Part shown: positions 15,771-25,024 of the stretch, piece after piece | Numbering within the stretch: the first letter of the stretch is position 1 | How the letters are laid out: each line of letters opens with the position of its first letter | Assembly: GCA_964423615.1 (NCBI GenBank) | Contig: CAYRFQ010000091.1 | Location: 1-32,890 of the forward strand | Reading direction: 5' to 3' | DNA from: CAYRFQ01 sp964423615 | GTDB taxonomy: Bacteria; Planctomycetota; Planctomycetia; Gemmatales; Gemmataceae | Length of the DNA: 32,890 nucleotides | Program-made: the position numbers and the translations under genes | Notes under the pieces: model-generated | Databases searched by the model: none | Told to the model about the DNA's origin: nothing | What the model saw: only the letters and a program-made list of their open reading frames with translations

Positions 15771-15928
15771 GTAACACTTTACTGATCTGAAGCAGCCATT
15801 TTCACAAGTTACTACGGCTCAAGAACTTGCGGAAAAACCGAACTTCTGGGCCTGCTTTTTCCTTGACAGCACAAAGTGTTGACCAGCTTACGGTTATGGA
15901 AATCTACTTCAGACCAGTAAAGTGTTAC
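15771..15928. repeat. Inverted repeat upstream of the photolyase gene
   Basis: GTAACACTTTACTGATCTGA (15771 on) and its reverse complement partner at 15904-15928 match in 23 of 25 bases, separated by 108 bases. One arm adjoins the photolyase start region. It could be a small non-autonomous element or a paired operator. The remaining bases up to 16148 hold nothing else that I recognise. Confidence 0.5.
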
Positions 15929-16148
15929 GTCTAACCTAATTTTAGGTGTCCATGGCAAGATCCCTGCAAAACAATCGTGTTACCGACGCACCTGTTTCTG
16001 ATTTTTCTGTCTAAAACAGTTTCTAACCGAGACAATAAACCTGCACCTCTGGATTGTGGAATGCTATGTTCGTCGTAGGTACGCGAGGCTCGTGTACCTA
16101 CGATTTCCCGGCAAATCCAAATTCCAAAAGCGACAGGAGCATCCACCT

Positions 16149-16925
16149 CTACATCCAGTCAGTCGTTTCTACTGAGCCCACCGTTTGAAGTTGGACTGAG
16201 GAAACCGGAACGAGTCGTTTCTCCGTCGATGGTTCGATTTGCCCAGTCACAAGTTTCACGACCCGATTCGTTTGCGAAGCCATCTCCAAGTTGTGAGTCA
16301 CCATGACGACCGTGAGCCCGTCGTGAGCGTGGAGGTCCCGTAATAAAGCCATGATCTGGCCGCCCGTTTCCTCGTCCAAGTTGCCAGTAGGCTCGTCCGC
16401 CAAAAGGATTCGCGGACGTCGAATCAACGCTCGAGCAATGGCAGCTCTTTGGAGTTCGCCACCCGATAGCTCCTTGGGTTTATGTTTCAAACGGTGGCCG
16501 AGTCCGACCCGATCGAGCAGTTCCGTAGCCCGTTTTTTCAACGTTCGTCGGTTGTAAAACCACCCGAAAATGGAATGCCCAATCATTTCCGGTGCCAAAA
16601 CGTTTTCGAGTGTATTGAGTTCCGGCAACAGGTGATAGAATTGAAAGATGAAGCCAAAAGTACTATTCCTCAATTTATCTCGTTGTTGTCTGGGAAGTGT
16701 ATCGATTCTCCGGTCTTCGAGGTATATCTTTCCGCTATCGGGTTGATCGAGCGTTCCAAGTAAGTGAAGCAAAGTGCTTTTCCCTGAGCCTGACGCACCA
16801 ATGATACTCAGGAATTCTCCTGGATACACATCGATATCTAGCCCTCGGAGAACTTCTACAGATTGGGCGTGTCGTTGATAGGTCTTGTGGAGATTGGTGG
16901 CGCGTAAAAGATAGTTTGGGTCCAT
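16149..16925 (-). CDS. lolD: ABC transporter ATP-binding protein, LolD type
   Basis: ATPase of an MacB/LolCDE-type transporter, which releases lipoproteins from the inner membrane in Gram-negative bacteria. Residues: Walker A GASGSGKST (about 42-50), Q-loop FQFYHLLPELNTLENV, signature LSGGELQRAAIARAL, Walker B ILLADEPTGNLD, switch VMVTHN. 258 residues, with a C-terminal extension of about 25 residues past the usual LolD end. GGAG lies 9 bases before the ATG. It is 270 bases downstream of the LolC-type permease gene, on the same strand. Confidence 0.85.
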   Translation of the reverse strand: MDPNYLLRATNLHKTYQRHAQSVEVLRGLDIDVYPGEFLSIIGASGSGKSTLLHLLGTLDQPDSGKIYLEDRRIDTLPRQQRDKLRNSTFGFIFQFYHLLPELNTLENVLAPEMIGHSIFGWFYNRRTLKKRATELLDRVGLGHRLKHKPKELSGGELQRAAIARALIRRPRILLADEPTGNLDEETGGQIMALLRDLHAHDGLTVVMVTHNLEMASQTNRVVKLVTGQIEPSTEKRLVPVSSVQLQTVGSVETTDWM

Positions 16926-17050
16926 CGGGACGACTCCGTATACAGATGATTTGAGGACGTGTCACTGAGAACTGGAACAGTTACTTTATTGGTGCATGTC
17001 TTTTGATGACAATTGCCGAGTCGGTGTCTCAGAATTCAAACCCGTCATAC

Positions 17051-17087
17051 GCAATCCTTCTCTTCCGCAAGCAGTGAGAAGGATTGC
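17051..17087. repeat. Strong hairpin between the lolC- and lolD-type genes
   Basis: GCAATCCTTCTC and GAGAAGGATTGC form a perfect 12-pair stem with a 13-base loop. There is no T-run on either strand. It may be a dispersed palindromic repeat; its arm is similar to CTTCTCCCC in the 12661 element. Confidence 0.55.
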
Positions 17088-17195
17088 GGGTTTGAGGTTC
17101 TCTTGAAGAACACTGGATAACGTCGTTCCAACCAAAACATGGGTTAGGTTTGCACTTCAACAGAACAACGAGCACATGATGCTTAGGAAACTTCG

Positions 17196-18614
17196 CTATT
17201 CATACCGCAACGCACGCACCGGATGGAGCATAGAGGCACGCAGTGCAGGCAAGACGCTGAACAAGACGGCAATTCCCACGGCCCCTGCGTTGAGTAAGAA
17301 AATCTGAAAAGGTTGAATTTCGGTCGGAATTTCGTCGAAGTAGTAGACCGATCTGTCGAAGACTTTCTGCCCTGTGATCTTGGTCAGAAACATCTCGACA
17401 TCATTGATGTGATTGGCAATCGACACACCGAGGATCGTGCCCAGAATGGCTCCTACGATCCCGAGCAACAACCCATATGTCAAGAAGATGCTCAGAACCC
17501 CGCCGTTCGAAGCCCCTAGAGCTTTCAAGATTCCGATGTCTCGAGTTTTTTCGGCTACGATCATGCTGAAGATCGCCAGAATACCAAATCCTGCAACGCA
17601 GATAATCATGAACAGCAGCACATTCAAGATGCCACGCTCTATGGATATAGCAGCGAGGAGTGGCCCCTGTTTATCTTCCCACGTGCTCACGTAGAAACTG
17701 CCCTTTGGTAGTAAAACGGCGAGTCGGTTTTTGACAAACTCAGAATCACGTTCGTAGTCTTTCAGACGAATCTGGAGACTGGTGACTCGATTTTCTAACG
17801 AACGGAGTTTCTGCAAGTACTCCAAAGAGACGTAGGCGTAATTACTATCGTACTCACTCATCTCCGATTTGAAGTAGTCGTTCACAACGAAGCTGTCATA
17901 GACTGGGGATATCTTTCCACCACTCACCGTAGTTATTATGACATCATCCCCATAATTGATGAGTGTCCTTTCGTCAATCTTCCCAGTCTGTTTGTTATGT
18001 TGCCGGTAGTGGGCAAGGAGGTGGCCAACAACAATGCCCTGTGGTTCCTTCACCTTTCGCTCGGGCGGAGCCGGCGGCGGGGGAACGTTGGGATCACGAG
18101 GTTGAAAGTCTAGCGCTGGATCGTCCCCCTTGGCAAATCGATGACGAAAGAAATAGAGCTCGCGTTGCTTCGGTGATAACGCGAAAGATGGCACTCTGGA
18201 TTGTTTCTGCTTCACGAGATGTTCTTTGAATCCGCCGACATCGCTCCGAGACTTCGGATCGATTCCGACGAGTCGAATCGTCCGTGTCATCATCTGGTCA
18301 TTGGGGAGCCGGTATTGAAGCATGGCAAAGACTTCCATTGTTGGAGTCATTGCCACGACTTTATCTTTGAGCTGGGAATCGTTACGAATCGCTTCCATCA
18401 TGATCTGAGGATTGGGGAAGCCATCCATGCTATTCGATTCGATGACGATGTCCGAGAGTAAGCCGTGGAGTCGATCCCGGAGTTTCGAACTGAACCCACC
18501 CATGACGCTATTCACGACGATGAGTGTAGCCACGCCTAGCATCACACTCACCACACACGCCAAAGCGAGGTACCGCGTTAACAGGTACCGCCAACAGATG
18601 AGAATTTTATACAC
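17196..18614 (-). CDS. lolC: ABC transporter permease, LolC/LolE (MacB-FtsX) type
   Basis: Inner-membrane permease. A first transmembrane segment (LALACVVSVMLGVATLIVV) is followed by a large periplasmic region, then three C-terminal segments (ILNVLLFMIICVAGFGILAI, TYGLLLGIVGAILGTILGV and the last near the end). The end reads ALRASMLHPVRALRYE, the usual LolC/E ending. GTG 18614 is preferred because AGGA is 6-7 bases upstream and the product begins VYKILICWRYL as expected. 472 residues. The periplasmic part carries a Pro-rich insert (NVPPPPAPPERK). It sits downstream of lysS by 110 bases, probably co-transcribed. Confidence 0.85.
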   Translation of the reverse strand: MYKILICWRYLLTRYLALACVVSVMLGVATLIVVNSVMGGFSSKLRDRLHGLLSDIVIESNSMDGFPNPQIMMEAIRNDSQLKDKVVAMTPTMEVFAMLQYRLPNDQMMTRTIRLVGIDPKSRSDVGGFKEHLVKQKQSRVPSFALSPKQRELYFFRHRFAKGDDPALDFQPRDPNVPPPPAPPERKVKEPQGIVVGHLLAHYRQHNKQTGKIDERTLINYGDDVIITTVSGGKISPVYDSFVVNDYFKSEMSEYDSNYAYVSLEYLQKLRSLENRVTSLQIRLKDYERDSEFVKNRLAVLLPKGSFYVSTWEDKQGPLLAAISIERGILNVLLFMIICVAGFGILAIFSMIVAEKTRDIGILKALGASNGGVLSIFLTYGLLLGIVGAILGTILGVSIANHINDVEMFLTKITGQKVFDRSVYYFDEIPTEIQPFQIFLLNAGAVGIAVLFSVLPALRASMLHPVRALRYE

Positions 18615-18724
18615 GAGAATCCTTCCTCGTTGGTGGGCAGCTAAAGGAGCAGGCACACGGAGTTTCCCGGTACCCTGTAGGAGTTCGGTTACCGCACACG
18701 GAGTGAGTCTACTAACTTTCCAAA

Positions 18725-20173
18725 CTATTTTTCAGGTCGAAGCAACGGGAACAAAATCACATCGCGAATCGTTTGGGTGTTGGTCAACAGCATGACAAGG
18801 CGGTCGATGCCAATGCCGAGCCCGCCCGCGGGAGGCATGCCGTGACGGAGGGCGAGTACGAAATCGTCGTCCATCTTGGCCATTGAATCTTCTTCCGGCA
18901 GTCCAGCCAGTTGTTGACGGAACGTCTGCTCTTGCGTCACCGGGTCATTCAACTCGGTGTAGGCGTTGGCCAACTCCATGCCGTGAACATACAACTCGAA
19001 ACGCTCGGCGATCTTCGGGTTATCTCGTTTCCGCTTGGTCAACGGACACAACGCAGCTGGATAATCATGAACGAACACAGGCCCCATGAGTTGGTCCTCG
19101 ACCTTCTCTTCGAACAGATGGTGAATGACCACGTCGGTGTCCTTTCCTTCTGTCGGAAAGTCCATCTCGGCAGCGACCTTGTGCAGTCCGTCGATGTCAT
19201 CCATCGCCACGCCAACGTGTTGTTCAAAGAGTTCGGCATAAGTGGCTCGTTGCCACGGAGGGGAGAAATCTATCGTGGCATCGGTGTACTGGAGTTTGTG
19301 GCCTTCGCCCAACATCTCAATGATCGATACCACGAGCCCTTCCGTCAAATCCATCATGGAGCGGTAGTCGCCGTAGGCTTCATACAGCTCCAACATCGTG
19401 AATTCTGGGTTGTGCTTGTGGCTGATTCCCTCGTTGCGGAAAACACGACCGATTTCATAAACCTTCTCGATTCCGCCGACCAACAAACGTTTGAGGTGTA
19501 GTTCTAGAGCGATCCGCAAATACAACTCGATGTCCAGTGCGTTGTGGTGAGTCGTAAACGGTCGAGCTGCCGCTCCACCCGCAATCGCATGGAGCGTCGG
19601 CGTTTCGACTTCGAAATACCCGAGTTTCTCCAGGTGCGAACGAATGTGCCGGACAATCTTGACCCGCTTGGTAGCCCGTTCGAGCGTCTCGGGTGTATAG
19701 ACAAGGTCGAGGTATCGTTGGCGTAATCGTGTTTCGATGTCTTGCATCCCGTGATACTTTTCGGGATGCTCCTTCAGAGACTTCGCCATGAAGTATAGTT
19801 TCTTCGCGAAGATCGTACGTTCGCCAACCTTCGTCAAACCATACTCACCCTCGACAGCGATGAGGTCACCGAGGTCGAAGTTTTCGGCCAAAGCCCAACC
19901 TTCTTCACCGACTTGTTTTTGACCGATCATGACCTGAACTTGACCCGTCCAGTCCCAAATGTCGATGAAGTGGATTTTGCCTTTCACACGTCGGAGACGT
20001 ATCCGACCAGTAGCTCGAACCTTGGGTCGTTCCTCTTGGTCGGTCGGCAATTCGAGGATCTCACCGATGGGCATTCGGTCATCGAGCCGATGACCCCACG
20101 GATCAATCCCGAGTTCTTCGATGCGCCGCATCTTCTCGATGCGGCTGGCTTCGGAACTGGTTGGCGTTTCCAC
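18725..20173 (-). CDS. lysS: Lysyl-tRNA synthetase, class II
   Basis: Charges tRNA-Lys with lysine. The 482 residues hold an N-terminal OB-fold anticodon-binding domain (about 52-130) and a class II core: motif 1 around 170-195 (LEKLGYFEVETPTLH), motif 2 IGRVFRNEGISHKHNPEFTM (241-260) and motif 3 GGLGIGIDRLVMLLT near the C-terminus. The start is GTG in METPTSSEASRIEKM; no strong ribosome site is seen. Slightly shorter than the 500-residue norm. Confidence 0.95.
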   Translation of the reverse strand: METPTSSEASRIEKMRRIEELGIDPWGHRLDDRMPIGEILELPTDQEERPKVRATGRIRLRRVKGKIHFIDIWDWTGQVQVMIGQKQVGEEGWALAENFDLGDLIAVEGEYGLTKVGERTIFAKKLYFMAKSLKEHPEKYHGMQDIETRLRQRYLDLVYTPETLERATKRVKIVRHIRSHLEKLGYFEVETPTLHAIAGGAAARPFTTHHNALDIELYLRIALELHLKRLLVGGIEKVYEIGRVFRNEGISHKHNPEFTMLELYEAYGDYRSMMDLTEGLVVSIIEMLGEGHKLQYTDATIDFSPPWQRATYAELFEQHVGVAMDDIDGLHKVAAEMDFPTEGKDTDVVIHHLFEEKVEDQLMGPVFVHDYPAALCPLTKRKRDNPKIAERFELYVHGMELANAYTELNDPVTQEQTFRQQLAGLPEEDSMAKMDDDFVLALRHGMPPAGGLGIGIDRLVMLLTNTQTIRDVILFPLLRPEK

Positions 20174-20309
20174 GGCGGTTCAACTTTCTTTCTCTAAGAG
20201 CTTCAGGAGTGCATCTTTGTGGAGGTTTGGATTCTAGTCACTTCCCTCTTTGTGTCAATTCCAGTGAAATGAGTTCGCGTTGGCAAGGAAGGAGTGTGAG
20301 TTGGAAGAG

Positions 20310-20341
20310 GAGATTTCTAGACAGATGAGATTTCTAGACAG
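20310..20341. repeat. Short direct repeat upstream of lysS
   Basis: GAGATTTCTAGACAG occurs twice in tandem (20310-20324 and 20327-20341, 17-base period). It lies in the 281-base gap between lysS and the DUF4190-type gene, where little else is visible. Confidence 0.6.
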
Positions 20342-20454
20342 TCGTTCGTGACGTGGACTCTCGGCTGGCCCAATCGGGGCGTTCGTCCCCCAGTTGGGCC
20401 GCTGCTCGTTCGCAAATTCGACCAGGGTCGGTGGAGAACATCAAGCTCCAGTCG

Positions 20455-20997
20455 CTAGCCGTTGATAAGTGGGTGATTCCCGTTGAGCACCATAAGGGCT
20501 CCCGCAACGGCGTTTATCAGAGTTGCTATGAGAAAAATCGAACAGAGAACGACTCCAGTGATGGCTTGGCCTCGCCTTTCGGAGTTCATTGATTTGCACC
20601 CCAAAACAATCCCTATGATCGTCACAGGCAACCCGATGAGTGGGATGCACCACGCTAGTATGGAACACAATCCGAGAACCATACTCGCCGTGGCCTGCCC
20701 GTCCTGGCCGGAAGAGCGACGGAGTCTTCGCCTTCGCGGATAATCGTCGTAATCGTCGTAATCATCATAGTTTCTTCGGCCACGGCGTTCACGTGTATAG
20801 TCGTAATCATCGTAGTCGTCGTACCTTCGCCGAGACCTACCGCGGTCGTAGTCATCGTCATAAGGGTCATGTCCATCCGAGTCACGGCCACGATCGTACC
20901 GGCCGTATTCGTCGCGATAGTTACCTTCCCGATAGCCTTCTCTTCGTTCTTCGTCTTCGCGTCGATCGTTCCAATCCCAGTTCGCGTCCCGACTCAT
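20455..20997 (-). CDS. DUF4190-type membrane protein with R/D/Y-rich N-terminus
   Basis: About 180 residues. The first 95 are low-complexity, dominated by Arg, Asp and Tyr (YDDYDDYDY, RRGRRNYDDYDDYDDYPRRRR). They are followed by two transmembrane helices (ASMVLGLCSILAWCIPLIGL and GVVLCSIFLIATLINAVAGA) with the short loop GCKSMNSERRGQAITG, typical of DUF4190. Function unknown. ATG 20997 is chosen because the domain starts there and GGGAG lies 11 bases upstream; a longer frame to 21198 is unlike the rest. Confidence 0.75.
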   Translation of the reverse strand: MSRDANWDWNDRREDEERREGYREGNYRDEYGRYDRGRDSDGHDPYDDDYDRGRSRRRYDDYDDYDYTRERRGRRNYDDYDDYDDYPRRRRLRRSSGQDGQATASMVLGLCSILAWCIPLIGLPVTIIGIVLGCKSMNSERRGQAITGVVLCSIFLIATLINAVAGALMVLNGNHPLING

Positions 20998-21360
20998 GGC
21001 AATGCGATCTCCCAAGTTCTGAATACGTTGTTGTTGGCTCAAGTTGGTTGGAACCTTTGGTCCGTTTGCCAACCGATGCTCGGATTCGTTTGAGAGAACT
21101 GACAAGGCAGAGCGTGAAGATACCCATCTTACACTCCCTGTCGTCGATCCCTTGGAATTGACGAGTGAGATTCGGTTGGACACCAGCCCGGAATACAAAC
21201 GAGAGGATTTCTTCGGCCCTCGGCTTTCAGTCGATCTTGGGACAATCAGAATTCCTGAGCCAATACCAGAGCGACGTGGACCGTTTGGCTCACAACTCGT
21301 TTTTTCCGTCCTGAGTCTTTAACGGATCATGGTGATCTGTTGTCATCGTATCAGAACAGA

Positions 21361-21782
21361 CACCAACAATCAGCACAAAGCACTGGTAATTCTTCACTGA
21401 TACTCTGGGGTTGATCCTGGCCGTTGTCGTGACAACGGCTAACATCTCCGACGCTCGGGGAGCCACTTGGGTCTTGGCTCCGATTGATCCGGAGAAGTTC
21501 CCTCGACTCGAGACGATCTTCGCCGACAGGGCCTACGACCGAAACATGGTTCCTGATTTCTTGGCCGAGCATTGGGACGGAAAATGGAAGATGGAGTTCA
21601 AAGACCGGCCCGCCGACGCCGAGGGGTTCGTTCCCATACGAAAACGCTGGGTCGTCGAGCGCAGTTTCGCATGGATGGACCAACACCGCCGCTTGAGCAA
21701 GGATTACGAAAGACGAATCGATTCGAGTGAGGCCATAATCCGACTCAGTAGCATCAATCGCATGCTCAATCATCTGATGTGA
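21361..21782 (+). pseudogene. IS5-family transposase, C-terminal relic
   Basis: The frame from 21411 reads ILAVVVTTANISDARGA, ETIFADRAYDRN and RWVVERSFAWMDQHRRL, the second half of a DDE transposase with the catalytic Glu. Upstream, QHKALVIL then a frameshift to DTLGLIL continues the family text for about 50 bases. The N-terminal half, with the first catalytic Asp, is missing, so the copy is dead. Confidence 0.8.
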
Positions 21783-21869
21783 CAAAATAACAATATCATT
21801 GATTTAAACGCATGTCGGAAGGGCCCCTGGACATGCTGTTAATTGTAAAACCCTCGGAAAACACGGGTT

Positions 21870-23278
21870 TTGGAGCCGAAATTTTTGCGAACGTTCAGAT
21901 TTCTCAAACGCCAATTTCTTCAAGGTGGCGACTTACCTTTCACCAACGTCCTCTCCGAGAGCATCGTGTCCGGAGCTCTGACCAAGATTCAGGGCGTCTT
22001 CTACTATCGCATCTTTTCTACGTTGGCGACCCTTTGGGTCTTTCTCAGCCAAGTCCTCAGTCCCGATCCTTCCTCTCGGGCGGCTGTCGCCAGGTTGATC
22101 GCCCATCGCCTTGGCCGAGGGCAGAAACCCTGTTCGGCCAACACAGAAGCTTACTCTCAGGCCAGAAAGCGGCTGCCCGAAACGTTCTTTTCCACTGTCG
22201 CTTGTTCGGTAGTTTGAGAGTTGGATTGTCAGGCGGACCCCAAATGGCTTTGGAAAGGACGTCGCGTTTCTATGTTTGACGGCACGACCGTGACCATGCC
22301 CGATACGCCCGCGAATCAGAGCGAATATCCCCAACTCTACAATCAGAAGCCAGGGGTAGGATTCCCCATTGCCTGGATCGGAGCCCTCATTTCTCTGGCC
22401 TGCGGAGCCGTCGTGCATCTCGGTTTTGCCCGCCTGCGCTGGCAAGGGCCAAGGAGAACAGACGTTGGGTCGCCGACTGTGGGATATCCTTCGTCCCAGA
22501 AATGTCCTGCTGAGCGATCGTCTGATGTCGAGTTGGGCAGCGATCGCGATGCTCCAACAACGAGGGTTCGAATTGGTCAGTCGGCTCAATAAAGCTCACC
22601 GCAAAGCCGATTTCCGAGGTGGAAAACGATTGGGCAAGTTCGACCATATTGTCTGTTGGCCCAAGCCAACTTCTATCCGCTCAGTGGATCGGGAAACGTA
22701 TGACTCGCTGGCAGAGAGTGTTACGGTTCGAGAAGCACGGTTTCGACGAACAACGTGGGTTCCGAACGAGGGCTATTGTGGTGGTTACGACGTTGCTCAA
22801 TCCGGTCCAAACGACGAAAGAGGAATTGGCTTTTCGGTATCGGGATCGGTGGAATAATGAACTCGATCTGCGGTCGATCCAATCGCCCATGCAGATGGAT
22901 CAGTTACGCTGCAAGACACCGGAGTTGGTCCACAAAGAAGTCTGGACACACATCTTGGCTGACAATCTGATCCGAACGCTCATGGCCCAGGTGGCCTGCA
23001 GACACGCCATGGAGCCTCGAACAATTAGCTTCCAAGGGGCACTGCAGACACTGGAAGCGTTTCGGCCATTGCTAGATTTTCAAGAGCATCGCGGCAACAC
23101 ATTTCGCACGAATTGTTACGAACAGTTGCTCCAGGCGATAGCCTCTCACCGGGTAGGGAATCGACCAGACCGATTCGAACCGAGAAAAGTCAAACGCAAT
23201 CGCCCCAAGCTCGAAGAGATGAGGGAGCCTCGCCAAAAGGTGAAACGTCGAATGGAGAAAGGACATGCCAAAATCTAA
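21870..23278 (+). pseudogene. IS4-family transposase, broken
   Basis: The first segment runs from TTG 21870 (QGGDLPFTNVLSESIV) to an in-frame TGA at 22215. The same frame resumes with FDGTTVTMPDTPANQSEYPQ (first Asp). A shift near 22445 gives RLWDILRPRNVLLSDRLMSS (second Asp). A shift near 22750 gives FRTRAIVVVTTLLNP, YRDRWNNELDLRSI (Glu) and KTPELVHKEVWTHILADN to the stop at 23278. One nonsense codon and two frameshifts make it inactive. Terminal repeats were not resolved. Confidence 0.85.
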
Positions 23279-23481
23279 GTGCCATTCGTAGGGGCGGACA
23301 GGAGCGTGCAACAATTCGCTTCAATCGGGAACCTCATCAGCCCGCAGGAACTCCTGAACTCCTTTTGTTGCAAATTTCGGAAATTTTGATTTTGTGACAG
23401 GCGCGCGGCGAGTGTCTATTCCCGGAAGGCCATCTTCCTCCCGCCGACGCAGGTTTGCCTATATGAAGCCAACTTCGCAGG

Positions 23482-24228
23482 TTAATTAAGTTCCTCACAT
23501 TTCATATTCTCCAAAGCGGGTCGGCAATACTCCAATAGACGGAGTTCCGATAATTCTTCCGTGAGAATTTCCTTGGTCGGCGTTTCCAATGAATGAGCAA
23601 CTTCGACGAGCAACAACTCGGCAAACATATGGCGAGCACGTCGAAGGTTTTGCCGAACCATGCTCGCGCTCACCGGTTTGCCCAATTTCTGGCTCAAGAC
23701 TTCCGCCATATCGCCGGAGGCCATCCTTGGGTTGTCGGCTCGACATCGGAGGATGGTTTCGAACGTCGGGTGGACTTGACGAAAGGTTTTCCAGACACGG
23801 TTGAGCAGTTCGGCACTCCAGGACTCGTCAAATTCTGGTCCTGCTTGTGTAGCTTCGGCTTCCAAGGCGTCCCATGCTGGATTGTCGGGAGCCAGTGGCT
23901 GCGGCGAGCGCACTTGTTTCTTTCGATGATTGCTGACGATGTTGAAAAGTACGCCCTTGACGTAGTACCGAAACTTGCCACGCTCCGGGTCGGCTTTGTG
24001 AAATTCGCCATTGATTAAGCACAGACTAAATTCCTGGGCCAAATCTTCTGCGATGCTCTGGTCACCGACGACTCGCTTTAAGTACCGCAGAACGGGTTTG
24101 CGATATCGTTCCAGGAGCAATGCTCGCGCGGCATTGACCTGGTCGGCCGAACCGTTGTGGGCTTGTTGGAGAATCGTCCACATTGTGGACACCCCACTCA
24201 ACCGTTCTTCCAGAGAATCGTCCGACAT
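23482..24228 (-). CDS. RNA polymerase sigma factor, ECF family
   Basis: Region 2 is QSIAEDLAQEFSLCLINGEF with FRYYVKGVLFNIVSNHRKK following; region 4 is about 150-215 (VSASMVRQNLRRARHMFAELL). The 248-residue length exceeds a minimal ECF factor, and the extra C-terminal 35 residues are of unknown function. It is divergent from a membrane Ser/Thr kinase, a pairing common in planctomycetes where kinases may control such factors. ATG 24228 follows GGGGACG; an in-frame GTG at 24240 is an alternative. No anti-sigma gene is adjacent. Confidence 0.85.
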   Translation of the reverse strand: MSDDSLEERLSGVSTMWTILQQAHNGSADQVNAARALLLERYRKPVLRYLKRVVGDQSIAEDLAQEFSLCLINGEFHKADPERGKFRYYVKGVLFNIVSNHRKKQVRSPQPLAPDNPAWDALEAEATQAGPEFDESWSAELLNRVWKTFRQVHPTFETILRCRADNPRMASGDMAEVLSQKLGKPVSASMVRQNLRRARHMFAELLLVEVAHSLETPTKEILTEELSELRLLEYCRPALENMKCEELN

Positions 24229-25024
24229 AGCCGTCCCCACTTCGTATTGGATTGTCTCTAATTTTAACCAAGCGATTGCCGGAACAAATTATTCTTTTCG
24301 ATTCTGTCACAAAATGGATGTTCTTGACAATGTGTTTGTAAAGAGCAAGACAACCCCGATTTCACCATGATAATCCCAGGTGTGCCAGCCGTTTGAAACC
24401 ATCCGGTGGCCTTATGCCTCCCCACTGCTGAATTCTGAACGGCGAGGAGGGTACTGAGCCCAACTGCCAGAATTGGCACCCATCAAGAGCCGAGAGTTTC
24501 TTTGGGAGTCGTGTGTTTGGTTGCATGTTGGGCCGGACATCCTGTCCGTCTTGGGCCGAACTAGACGGACAAGATGCCCGCCCTACGAGGACAACCCGAA
24601 ACACCCCTGCATCGGACAGAGTGCACGTTTCAAGTAGACAGCCTGGAGACTGGTGAAGGACACGAAACTCGAGCATATAAAACGCCACGATAATATAAAA
24701 GACATTACAGAATTCAAAAAGCTAAATCCACACCCAGTTTATGATTGCGGAAAGATGACGTGTGGAATAATATTGAGCCAAAGCAATATACAGTAAACGC
24801 GGGACCAGACCGCAACAGATATCCTCATTGACTTGGCGGACTCGACAAGAGCGGAAGCTCCAACTTGTCTGACCAACAGTAGTTCTGACGGGCCAGTCAG
24901 GGAGTGTGCATCTTCCATTGACGGGTAATCGGAACAGCAACTGTGAGGGGGTGATGTGCTTGCGCCATTTGAGCATCCATCATCGCTCGTTGACCATCAA
25001 CCACCGAAGTTCGAGGGATCAAGC
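24229..25024. other. Divergent regulatory region between the sigma factor and kinase genes
   Basis: A 796-base AT-richer gap that must hold the promoters of both flanking genes. Its clearest feature is the imperfect hairpin at 24530-24584. The frames in it show no domain or ribosome site. I see no further structure. Confidence 0.5.
24530..24584. repeat. Long imperfect hairpin (dispersed palindromic repeat)
   Basis: GGGC-GGACATC-TGTCCGTCT pairs with AGACGGACA-GATG-CCCGCCC around an 11-base loop, more than 18 pairs with two small bulges. The arms resemble the repeats of the form GGGCATCCTGCCC that are common between planctomycete genes. There is no T-run. Confidence 0.6.

Noticed and set aside
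20740..20900. Tandem-looking TCG/TCA-rich DNA as a microsatellite
   Set aside because: The periodicity is explained by Asp/Tyr/Arg codons of the DUF4190-type protein on the minus strand.
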